A stretch of DNA of 64,000 nucleotides from positions 81,489,451 through 81,553,450 of the forward strand of contig NC_035449.2 in assembly GCF_002127325.2 (NCBI RefSeq), written 5' to 3'. The DNA is from Helianthus annuus. Taxonomy: Eukaryota > Streptophyta > Magnoliopsida > Asterales > Asteraceae. The notes beneath the pieces are model-generated. The model searched no databases. It was given only the letters and a program-made list of their open reading frames with translations, and was not told the origin of the DNA. Position 1 is the first letter of the stretch, and each line of letters starts with the position of its first letter. The position numbers and the translations under genes were made by a program. Of the stretch, positions 47,183 to 56,690 are shown piece by piece.

Positions 47183-47414
47183 GTAAGAATCAGTGACCTA
47201 ATCTCTTTCGTAACGTTTGAGTGATTAATTTCAAACAATAGCTGATGATTCTGTGAAATTTGTTTGATATGTTTGTAGTCATATTAAGAGAGATGATCCC
47301 TCTCACATCAACACAAATGCTCTGGTCAAGTGAAAATTGGAGAAGTAACAAAATTCTTTAATGATTCATATGATGTTATATTATATATTTAAATAACAAA
47401 AAAAGTTTATGTGT

Positions 47415-47770
47415 TTTTGCAGTGGGTTCAAAAAGTGGCTGCCTACCAGGTGTTTGATCAATTGCTTCCCATTTTATATGTATTATTTCGGATATTGTGT
47501 TTTGAAGTTGAAGTTGATTTTGTGTTAATTTCAGATTCAGGGTCTAGGTTGCCTCTTAAACGGGTCAGAATTGTCTTAGAAAGTGGTTGCCTACCAGGTG
47601 TTTGATCAATTGCCTCCCATTTTATATGTATTATTTCATATATTGTGTTTTGAAGTTGTTTATGTGTTTATGTCAAATCCAGGGTCTAAGTTGCCTATTA
47701 AACGGGTCAGAACTGTCTAAGAAAGTGGTTGCCTACCTGGTGTTTGATCAGTTGCCTCCAATTCAGCTCT
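47415..47770 (+). repeat. Three tandem units of about 150 bp
   Basis: The unit contains AAGTGGTTGCCTACCAGGTG TTTGATCA and a GGGTCTARGTTGCCT block separated by AT-rich spacer, repeated at about 47415, 47575 and 47720. Long open frames here are repeat artefacts. Confidence 0.8.
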
Positions 47771-47969
47771 TTTTATGGCTGATTACACTCACATTGTGTT
47801 TCTCTACACAATCAATGTGATGTGTTTTTGGTGTTCTTTTTCATTTTCTTCCGGTCTTCTTAAACAATTAATGTGATGTGTAGGTAGGGTGTTCAATTAA
47901 CACACGACTCCAGTTGTGACTTAAACCGCATTTCCCTAAGGTATTGTTACAAGTTTTAAGTTAAAATGG

Positions 47970-48330
47970 TTTGATGATGGAGGAGTTGCATGTTTTTTTA
48001 TGTGTTTTTTTTGATGATTGGTTACATGGGTAGTTATAAAAATGTGATTTTTTTTGGGTTTTGGTTATTTGTAGGCATTAAAATGTATCAAAACAAGATT
48101 CAAGAAAAAAAATAAAAACTTTGATAATGAAGAAATTGCAAGTTGGTTCTGTGTTTTTTGATGATTGGTTACATGGGTAGTTATAAAAATGTGATTTTTT
48201 ATAGTTTTTGATTATTGGTAGTCATTAAAATGTATCAAAACAAGATTCAAGAAAAAATAAAAACTTTGATAATGAAGAAATTGCAAATTGTTTATGTGTT
48301 TTTTGATGATTGGTTACATGGGTCGTTAAC
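47970..48330 (+). repeat. Nearly three tandem units of about 140-160 bp
   Basis: The unit contains TGATGATTGGTTACATGGGT and AAATGTATCAAAACAAGATT and is repeated at about 48010, 48158 and 48303 (the last one partial) with small differences. Intronic-looking sequence. Confidence 0.8.
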
Positions 48331-48655
48331 AAAATTGGTACTGTATGAATTTGACTGGATTAGGAAACAATGCATGTTTTTGAGTAATAATTGATCATTG
48401 TGGTTCATGTATTGTCAATGATTTTGCATGTGATGTGTTAGCTCTACTAGAAAGTTAACATTAGTTTACTAATTCAGCGTGATGCTGTGAAATTAGATGA
48501 TGCTAAAGTTGCATACAAGTAAAGTAGCGATTATATTAGTGTCCATGATACTTGAATGTGGCTATTGATAATATATTAACACTTATGATTAAGTTTGTTG
48601 AGTGGCATAAAAACACGATCTTATTGGTGATTTATTTGATATATCATATATGTAG

Positions 48656-48867
48656 ACTAGCATGAAGGAATGGAGGAATAAAGTAAACGATTACAACCTA
48701 TATTTTGTACTTGGGGATCTTTGGGAGTCTTTAAAGGAATAGAGTGCATATGGAGCTGGAGTTCCTCTTGTGTTGAATGAAAGTGATTCAGTTGTTCAAT
48801 ACAATGTTCCTTATTTGTCCGACATTCAACTTTATGTAGATCCGACAACACCCCTAACCAAAAGAAG
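48656..48867 (+). pseudogene. Captured exon of a DUF789 family protein
   Basis: Between a splice acceptor (TATATGTAG|AC) and donor (AAGAAG|GTGAGT) the frame reads VLGDLWESLKE, stop, [33 protein letters not shown]. This is the conserved core of the plant DUF789 family, where the stop (TAG) replaces the Trp of KEWSAYG. Only this exon is recognisable; the next exon is absent. The family's function is not well established. Confidence 0.8.
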
Positions 48868-49141
48868 GTGAGTATTATAGTTTTATTTACTAACAAGCGT
48901 TTTCGATTAGTTTATCTTGCTGAATGATGTTATTTTTTATCATAGATTTATAGCTAATCTCTCGGATCAGCAATTAGGAATTTTACTTGATTCCTAATAA
49001 CAAGTGTTACTGTAAGAACAGTTAAGTTCCTTTTTCACGACAAATCGTGAAAGTATAGATGCAAAGCTATCTTTCTTGGTTTGTCTTGATGAATGACGCT
49101 GTGTGATTAGGAACTAAGAAATTTTAACTTGATTTTGGTAG

Positions 49142-49584
49142 CAAGACTTGGTGTGGCTATTGCAAGAGCGTGAAGAAACTGTTCTCCGAGCTTAACGTGT
49201 CCTACAAGGTTATCGAACTGGATGAAGAAAGTAAGTAGTGACTTTTGACTCTTTCGACGAATTGATTCATATCGGAGTTTGTATCAATAACATTTAAAGA
49301 AGTAATATGCATGGATTTGATAGGTGATGGAGGTGAAATCCAATCCACTCTAAAGGAGTGGACCGGTCAGAGTATTGTTCCTAATGTATTCATAGGTGGG
49401 AAGCACATTGGTGGCTCAGATGGTAAGTTGTTTGAGCAGTTTTGTGTCTGTTTTTGAGTGTGATCGCGGATTGATTGATATTGTGGTCTTTTATGCAACT
49501 ATTATGGAGAAGCATCGAGCTGGGAAGCTGGTGCCGTTGCTAACCGAAGCAGGTGCCATTGCGAATGCCTCTGCACAGCTCTGA
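49142..49584 (+). pseudogene. GRXC1: Captured exons of a class I glutaredoxin (GRXC1-like)
   Basis: Three consecutive exons. 49142-49230 encodes SKTWCGYCKSVKKLFSEL (active-site CGYC). 49324-49422 encodes DGGEIQSTLKEWTGQ then VPNVFIGGKHIGGSD. 49499-49584 encodes MEKHRAGKLVPLLTEAGAIA to a stop. Donors GTAAGT follow the first two and an AG precedes the first two, but the last acceptor reads AA, so correct splicing would fail. The first exon is missing. CGYC and the GAIA tail match eudicot GRXC1, a CPYC-class thiol oxidoreductase known to bind a 2Fe-2S cluster in its YCGYC form; here Trp stands for Tyr. It is a fragment carried by the Helitron. Confidence 0.85.
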
Positions 49585-49740
49585 AGATTGGTGTCATGAA
49601 TAAGATGATTAGGTTGGATGAGTATGGTATCGGTACCGAAATTCGCCAAATATGGATACCGGTACCGAAAATGTACGGTACGGTACTGGTATTTAAAAGT
49701 TTAGGTCAACATTTCTAAGTAGTATAATTTATTGTAAGAC

Positions 49741-49771
49741 CACCTGTGTAGCACACGGGAACTTAGACTAG
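49741..49771 (+). other. Internal, older Helitron 3' terminus
   Basis: CCTGTGT-AGC-ACACGGG hairpin followed by AACTTAGACTAG, the same as the true 3' end at 51527-51555 apart from three changes, including one that turns a G:C pair into G:T. It is followed by A instead of T. It looks like an earlier 3' end that has been bypassed. Confidence 0.75.
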
Positions 49772-50070
49772 ATATGATATTTATTCGCTCTATTAGTGAA
49801 CAGGCTTACTTTCTTCATTTTAAAAACACCACTCAATTCAATCTAACGATTTCAAAGTGTAGAAAGAAATATACACCACTTCAAATGATATTTCAGTGGT
49901 AGTGGGGTCATTGGCTCCCTGAAGTTGCTTACTTCCACATCCTGTTTCCTGAATATTCCAGTTTTTAATATTCAAAATTTATAGGTATTAGTTGTGCTTT
50001 TGGCATTATTTAGTATCTAAATATACATTTATTCAACTGTGTAATATGCTAATATATTTGTTGATGACAG

Positions 50071-50330
50071 TGTGTGATATATGTGGAGATGCAGGGCGTG
50101 AGGACTTACTTGCTATATGATGTAGATGTCTTGATGGTGCTGACCACACGTAAGTCTATTTGTTGATATTAAATGGGATTTTTTTGTATTAATAAATTGT
50201 TAAATTGTTAGTTTTTGGACATTTTGCTAGCAATTGCATGAAAGTAATGATAAATAAAGTTCTCGAATGTGATTGCGTATGTGAAGAATGCGAAAAAGAG
50301 GAAACTAAAATCACAAACCGACAAGAATAA
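50071..50330 (+). pseudogene. Captured exons of a PHD finger protein
   Basis: Exon 50071-50149 reads VCDICGDAGREDLLAI, stop, CRCLDGADHT and ends at GTAAGT. After an AG at 50229-50230 the next exon reads NCMKVMINKVLECDCVCEECEKEE. Together they give the C4HC3 pattern of a PHD zinc finger of the kind found in plant chromatin readers with CDICGDxGREDLLAxC (AIPP2-like, from memory). A TGA stands at one zinc-binding Cys. The frame ends soon after in stops. Confidence 0.8.
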
Positions 50331-50529
50331 CACAGGGACTTCAACGTAAAAGACCATTCTTCACATTCAAAAGTTGCGAAAGCACGTGGAAAAGGAGTTG
50401 CAGACGAATTAGAGTCGTCTTTTAAAAAACGGGTGTGGTGCTATTACTCGACGGCAAGGTAAGGATTGATGACCTAGAGCTTCGTGTTTACGTTTCTATT
50501 GCATTTTTTTTAATTTTTTGGGTGTGCAG

Positions 50530-50632
50530 GAATATTGATGACGTGGACGAGATAAATGAGCAAACTGAAAACATGAAACTGGTTCAGTACACACTCACAA
50601 CACCCATTGGTGCATCTGCTGATTTTGATGAG
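50530..50632 (+). pseudogene. VPS32: Captured exon of ESCRT-III subunit VPS32/SNF7
   Basis: Between an acceptor (GTGTGCAG) and a donor (GATGAG|GTACTG) the exon reads NIDDVDEINEQTENMK, then TPIGASADFDE. This is the signature near the C-terminal half of plant SNF7/VPS32 (CHMP4), except for a small in-frame deletion after DDVD. The family forms membrane-remodelling filaments on endosomes. Only one exon is present. Confidence 0.85.
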
Positions 50633-51555
50633 GTACTGCTCACAAATTTTGTCCTAATGTTACTTGAATTATTGATTAGGAGATGAACATTTGTTATAGT
50701 ATTTGGACTAGATCATCATAAAAAGTCGATCTTCAATTCAAGTTATTATTCTAAGTTTACCCTTTTCATAGTCTACTCGACTGTTTTATATGTGAGTTTA
50801 TTTCTTACTTATCTAATATTTACTATATTATGGTGATATTCCAGTTGTTGCCACCATGTTAAGTTAATTTTGCATTATTTTTTCAATTTACAATTGAGAC
50901 TACAATTCATGTTAAGTTCGTTGATTTACAATATAAACTAACAACAAACTAACGTAACATATTTTAATACTACTTTGTTTGGTACATGAAGCATATGATG
51001 AAAACCCCTATAATGCACTTATTACGTCTCTGTTTCATATGTGACTACAAAAACAAAGTTAACAATATGAAGTCAACTACTGGTATTTCTGAAATTTGTT
51101 TTGGTGTTGTTCATAAATTATAGTCACATAATGCCTTTTTCCTTTCATTTTCTTTTTAATTTGTGGGGTTCTTTGATCTTTACACAGGTTGCTTTCTTTG
51201 AAATAAACCGATGTGAGTGATGATATCAAGAGTTGGGTTGTACTTGAGACAACCCGTTTTCACACATGGTTAGTTGTATGTAGCTTTATCAAAGGTTAAA
51301 ACACGAGATTGAGTCAAGCTACTAATACTTGACAACGACGGCGAACCTACGAATAAAACAAATAATGTTGTTTATAAAGAGATCTTCAATGAGTTGTAAT
51401 TTTTGGTTGTATTCATGCATTTTAATTATTTGGTGTACTCTCTCTCATTTCCATTAATATTTCAACGTATATATAATTAAAATATTTACGTCAACATGTT
51501 AAAGTAGTTATTTTTCTTATTAGCCACCCGTGTAACACACGGGAACTTAGACTAG

Positions 51556-51970
51556 TATCTGTATAAAACAAGATACAATTATAAGATTTTTTATTTTTTA
51601 TTTTGTAGGTTGGATGATTTAAATAATAAAGAAAAGCCAAATTACTTTTTTTTTGACGGTGACTTTCTTTTTGAGTGACCCAATGTCACACCGCCTAATC
51701 GGCGGCCCTAGCCAAGTCTGCCCAGACTTACGTTGTCTTAACCGGGCCCGCGCTGGGTTGGCCAGACTTGGTTACGGCGTTCCCCCGGAAAAGCCAACTT
51801 TGAGACTTGGGTTACTTTTGATATTAACTTTTTTATTTTCTGATTAACTTTAAAAAAAATAATAAAAATAAACCGATGCATCTTAAGCTACCATTGGAAA
51901 ACCGTTTTTTAAAGAACCAAACAACAATGTTGCGTATTTATAGACTCGACGAAATAATAAGATATCTAAA
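51556..51970. other. Spacer with a GC-rich repeat-like segment
   Basis: After the Helitron, a poly(T) run (51645-51653) precedes a GC-rich segment (51660-51800) with GGGCCCGCGCTGGGTT and TGTCACACCGCC. It may be a small retroposon on the minus strand ending in poly(A), but no pol III boxes are clear. The rest is AT-rich. Confidence 0.35.
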
Positions 51971-51979
51971 TTAAATAAA

Positions 51980-53218
51980 GAGTAAATTGCCATTTTCGTC
52001 CCTCAGGTTTGGGCACGTTTGCCATTTTCATCCAAAATGACACTTTTCTACCATTTTGCCCCCCCACGTTTGGCCATTTTTGCCATTTTCCTCCAAATTC
52101 CTAACTTGGTTAGAAAGTTCAGTTTAATAAGTTTTTTTTTAATTTATAATGTTTTTGAATAAAAGGTAGATTTTTTTTAATTTATAATGTAACTGAAAAC
52201 TAAAAATCAGAACATAACATCATCATTATCATCTGCAAGAAGCTCTCATCCACCATCACCGACACCACCATTCCCCACCACCTCCACCTCCGCCACCAAT
52301 CCCCACCGCAACACCACCTCCACCTCCACAACCGGCTTCATCTTTCTCTCTCTCGGAAACCACAACCATCGTCATCAGTCTTCTTCATCGTCATCAGTCA
52401 TCTTCATCGGAATCCACAACCATCTTCGTCGGAACCCACAACCAGTTCCATCTCAGATTCAGTTTCTAATCTGTCTATTTTTACCAGATTCAGGTTCGAT
52501 TCCGGTTCATCTTCATCTCAAGTTCCGATCTGCTTTATAAGAACGTGTTCGTGATGGTGGAACGAAACGGAGAAGATGCAACTGACGACGGTGATGGAAC
52601 CGTGACTTTTTTGGTGATGGCGGAGAAGGACGATGGCGACGGCGTCTCTCACTCTTTCTTATCTCTTTCTAAACCCTTTCTTGAAGATCTTGAAATTGCA
52701 TCAGATCTACAAACAACAGTCGAAGATTATGATGGTTGAAATGGATTTGTAGATTATGAAGATGATGATGATGTAGTTTGCTCATAGTGTTTTGAAAGGA
52801 ATTAAATAGTTTGGTAGAGATCTTGAATTTGGTGTCTTGGAATTTGCAGATGATGATGTTCATAGGATTCTTATATTGAATTATTATTTTGAATATTTTG
52901 TGATAGATGATGATGCTCATGTGAAGATTGATTTGTTCTTGATTTGGGTTTGAAGATGATGATGATGATGTTCAGAGATGATGATGTTCATGTGTAAATT
53001 GTTTTTTTTTTTTAGTTTTGTTTTACAACTTACCCCCTCCCTTATAATTGAGAATTTCAAAAACAACTCTATCAGACGACATAATGTAACTAGGTTAGGA
53101 ATTTGGATGAAAATGGCAAAAATGGACAAATGTGAGGGGCAAAATGGTAGAAAAGTGTCATTTTGGACGAAAATGGCAAACGTGCCCAAACCTCAGGGAC
53201 GAAAATGGCAATTTACTC
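51980..53218. mobile_element. MULE-like non-autonomous element C, TSD of 9 bp
   Basis: Terminal inverted repeats of about 130 bp begin GAGTAAATTGCCATTTTCGT on both ends. They contain repeated GCCATTTTCGTCC words and match almost perfectly. They are flanked by TTAAATAAA and TAAAATAAA (51971-51979, 53219-53227; 8 of 9). The interior has a CCACCACC-rich stretch and GATGATGAT runs; readings such as 52545-52739 are low-complexity. No transposase. Confidence 0.9.
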
Positions 53219-53227
53219 TAAAATAAA

Positions 53228-53605
53228 ACTAAAAAGAAATGTGGAAAAGAAAATAAAATTTGAGGAATCAACATTGCCAAAATGAGGGGTTAGCGGAGCC
53301 AAAACGAGGAGCCAGCCAATCGACTAGGAGGAGTCAGCCCGACGCATCAGCCACTAGAAGGAGTCAGCCAAACCACTTGGAGGAGTCAGCCTGATGCATC
53401 AGCCACCTTTTTGCCTTTGATGCCTTAGCCGTCAACTGAATCCATGGTTCTTGAGACATGTCAGCACCACCTTTACGGACGCAATAGCTGACATATCGAC
53501 ACATCCCATGCTTGAGGCGCCATTCCAAGGACGCATGAGGGTGACATTTTGGTAAATCATGTTGGTCAAACAACATTTTGCTAATTTCCCTTTTTTAACA
53601 AAAAA

Positions 53606-53610
<5 letters not shown>
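53228..53610. repeat. Spacer with GAGGAGTCAGCC repeats
   Basis: Imperfect units of about 25-42 bp with the core GGAGTCAGCCYGAYGCATCA recur at 53305-53410. Nothing coding is recognised. Confidence 0.6.

Positions 53611-53651
<41 letters not shown>
53611..53651. repeat. (AT)n microsatellite
   Basis: Forty-one bases of uninterrupted AT dinucleotides, followed by about 55 bases with AGAACT words leading to the LTR fragment. Confidence 0.95.
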
Positions 53652-53655
<4 letters not shown>

Positions 53656-53707
53656 TGGGTTCATTTCAGAACTCTAAAAAATTGCAGAACTTTCAGAACT
53701 TCTAATA

Positions 53708-55246
53708 TGTCACACCCCAACCAATGGCGGAATCATCGGGGCATGGCACTGAGCGATACAGATTGTCCAGAAGTTTCCATAACAATTAGCATTACTATTT
53801 AATTTAAATAATACGTCCCATACCGTATCTCAAATAGTAAATAAATTATTACAGACAAAATCCAGGCAAATATTTCCGTTCCGACAACTCAGATTTAAAT
53901 ATGAATATTATTTATCTGCTTCTAGAGACTCATGCTGCAAGATCGACAGACAACTATGCTCTAGACGCTTATTCTAGCCTCGCATTCCTAGCAGCTAAGC
54001 ATCCTAATTGCCTGTCACATACGTTAAAATAAAAGTCAATACACATAGTGTAAAGGTGAGCATACAAGTTTGATAATAGCATATAGAGTTCGAAATAGTT
54101 TACGCATAACCAGCACGTACACAGAGGGAAACGAAGCATGTTAATTATCGACATGGATCTATCGATACCAATGACTGCGGGTTGACTGCCCGAGGCAGTT
54201 CGCAGTACATGATTACCACCGTAATCCATGCAAGTAATTGTCCTTAATAACCCCCGTGTGAACGGGTGCTGAGTCCAAACTATAGTACTATCGTCGTTAA
54301 GGCAGGTAGACAACATTCCATGTGTAAACACAACAACAAGCATTCATTTAGTCACATAATACATGCAATAACGGTTAGCGTTTAAATATTGCGTAGTGTG
54401 TTCGTTTGTGATTTAGAATAAGTAACTTATGTAACACCCAAAAGTGCGAAAGCAAAAAGGGTTCGAGTATACTCACAGCGGTTGATGGATTGAAGGGAGC
54501 GCTTGAGAGTAGGGTTAGCCTAAATAGTTTGATAGCATAACGATAAGAAACGCGTAAAACGAAAACAAGTGTTGAAGGGTCGGACAGCTGGTCGATCGGA
54601 CAGCTGACCGTTCGGTTGACAGTCCGTTCAGACAGCTGTCCAGTCGGACGGGAGTCCGATCGGATGGTTATTCGAGTGGATTGTTTCTTCCTTTGAGTAA
54701 GATGTGTTTGTGTATGATGGTTTGACTTTTGAAGTTTTTGTTTTAGTATATCAAAACATTGAAGTATCCTTGCCTTTCAGGTCGATCATACGGTCGTTCG
54801 ATCGGCCGGCATCCCGATCGGCTAGGTACCTCAGCAAAACAAGTTCTCAGCAGGGTGTCATCCGATCGGACGACTGTTCGATCGGGTGGCACTCCTAGTG
54901 CATCGAACATGTTGAAAAATCGATTAAGTGTTGAAGTCAAGTATCTCATGATCCGAAGAGTAATTCAATCGGACAGCAGTCCGATCGAATAACAGTTCGT
55001 TCAATACCCAATCTTCAAAGAAATTGATTAAGTGTGGGACCATGTGCTAGCCGATCGGCTGGCCAGTCTAACACTTGGTTGTTCTTATTTTTGTCGTTTT
55101 ATCGAGGTATTTTGAGAACGAGTCAAACAACAGAAAGCTCGTCTTTACTGGGTTCTCCTGATGGAACAGGAATCACCCAAACCCGGTCAGTGAACTGTTC
55201 GGGACGGTTGTTTAACGTTTAACCCGAAATTGGTGAACCTCGTGGA
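53708..55246 (-). repeat. Partial Gypsy LTR of another family
   Basis: It starts TGTCACACCCCAACC, like the other minus-strand LTRs here, after AT-rich flank. It breaks off at 55246, where the next Gypsy element is inserted; the rest should lie beyond the window. It carries several cassettes of CGATCGGAC, ACAGCTGTCC and GTCCGATCGG words (54577-54670, 54781-54826, 54856-54894, 54963-55007, 55049-55067). No ORF is real. Confidence 0.7.
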
Positions 55247-55792
55247 TGTCACACCCCGACCACGTAGAACATACAAAACGTGGCGGAAACGTCGGGGAGT
55301 GTTGTAACAGAATCAATTGTTTCAAATCCATGGCAAATGAAGTTTCGTTTTATTAATCAAATATGAAAGTATACATTGTTTAAACAACAACCAAAGACTA
55401 CACAACATAAATTAACTAGTTCTTGTCTCGTTTTAGGTCACTAAGGCACAGGTCCGCCTAAGTATGTCTTGATAAGTCCTATGCATCATTTCCTGAAAAC
55501 ACATGTGAAAATAGGTACGTCAGCATAAAAATGCCTGTGAGATACATTGGTATTATGAAAACGGAATTCATGACTTATGTTTGAGAAAATGTTTAGTCAT
55601 GAACCTTGTAATTTGCTTTGTCTTGTAAATCATTTGAAAAACGATAAAATCAGATGATATGTATAAATAAGAAGACACTGTATGGTTAAACGGATAACCA
55701 TGTAAAATGCGTTTGTATAAGATAAGTCGTTTGTAAAACAATGTCTCGTGAAAAGTGTGTTATTTGTATGAAAATGTCATCTGTCTAAACTG

Positions 55793-55912
55793 AAATGATT
55801 TAGATAACGCTAAGATATGTAATATTATACAAACATTTATATATAGGAAGTACCAGCGGCGTATCCACCATGTTTGCATCATATTACATACTCCACGTTA
55901 CTCAAACCATTT
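55793..55912 (-). promoter_or_regulatory. Conserved TATA-containing stem-loop in gag-only Gypsy LTR
   Basis: Inner stem 55817-55836 with 55870-55889 pairs 18 of 20. Outer stem 55793-55809 with 55896-55912 pairs 13 of 17. The loop 55837-55869 matches that of the outer Gypsy LTR at 32 of 33 bases. On the element strand it reads TACTTCCTATATATAAATG, a good plant TATA box. The right LTR has the same structure about 6864 bases further on. Confidence 0.65.
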
Positions 55913-56435
55913 CCCCAAACCATCCACCATGTAAGATTGTTCTTGTATAACTCAATTGTTTATTGTGTAAACCATGTCAACTGTCTATGTTCAATGTAAA
56001 TCATGTAATGTGTATCCCAAAATGTATCATGTACGGTAAGCGAAATGTATCAACTTAAAACATATGTAAAATGCACCAAACAAGTCGTTGAAGTAAAACG
56101 TGGTTTAAATCAACGTTATGTTCTGTGGAAAAATGCATGCTCTATTGATATTAACATTTATGCGGTATTGTGAAATATGCATACATCCAAGCCTTGAGAC
56201 TGTGGCGATAAACCCTTAAACAAATTAAAGGTTTATCTAAGTTATGTATATCGAATTCGGCCATTCCTTACAATCCTATCAAACCCAGGATTTCAGGAAC
56301 GGGAGTTGTCAATTCCTATGGTACCACTACCTACTAACGAACGACGTAGCTAATGTTAATGAATTTATTGTCCCATGTTAAACAAACCAAATGTCATAAC
56401 AAAATGAAGGCATGTGATGTAAACAATTGTACTAA

Positions 56436-56690
56436 GTATGCTAAGTAAACATACGAAGCAGAAATGTTTATGTAAATCAATGTGCCCATATGCTGAGTAA
56501 ACATATGCAGCAGAAATGTTCATGTAAATCAATGTGTCCATATGCTGAGTAAACATATGCAACAGAAATGTTCATGTAAATCAATGTGTCCATATGCTGA
56601 GAAAACATATGCAACAGAAATGTTCATGTAAATCAATGTGTCCATATGCTGAGTAAACATATGCAACAGAAATGTAATGTAAATCAATGT
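56436..56690. repeat. Five tandem units of about 52 bp in left LTR
   Basis: The unit contains ATGCTGAGTAAACATATGCA and ATGTTCATGTAAATCAATGT. The outer units are the most diverged. The same array stands in the right LTR at about 63300-63555, so it predates insertion. Confidence 0.95.

Larger units (their letters stand above)
46509..51555 (+). mobile_element. Helitron (5047 bp) carrying fragments of several genes
   Basis: The 5' end, TCTCTTATACTAAAACAAAA after an A, is of the plant Helitron type. The 3' end has a 7-bp hairpin CCCGTGT-AAC-ACACGGG (51527-51543) followed by AACTTAGA and CTAG (51552-51555), then a T in the flank. Helitrons insert between A and T and end in CTRR about 10-12 bases after a hairpin, so all three rules are met. 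There is no Rep/helicase gene, so it is non-autonomous. Inside, all on the + strand, are exon pieces of DUF789, GRXC1, a PHD protein and VPS32, plus a leader-like exon. A second, older 3' end lies at 49741-49771. Confidence 0.85.

Noticed and set aside
53652..53707. A second Helitron or MITE end after the AT microsatellite (ends near CTAAT).
   Set aside because: No hairpin before the CTAA and no partner end found.
54743..55007. Open frames on both strands and CGATCGGAC palindromes as a possible gene or CRISPR-like array.
   Set aside because: The words are irregularly spaced, variable and inside an LTR; there is no constant repeat-spacer pattern and the ORFs follow the repeats.
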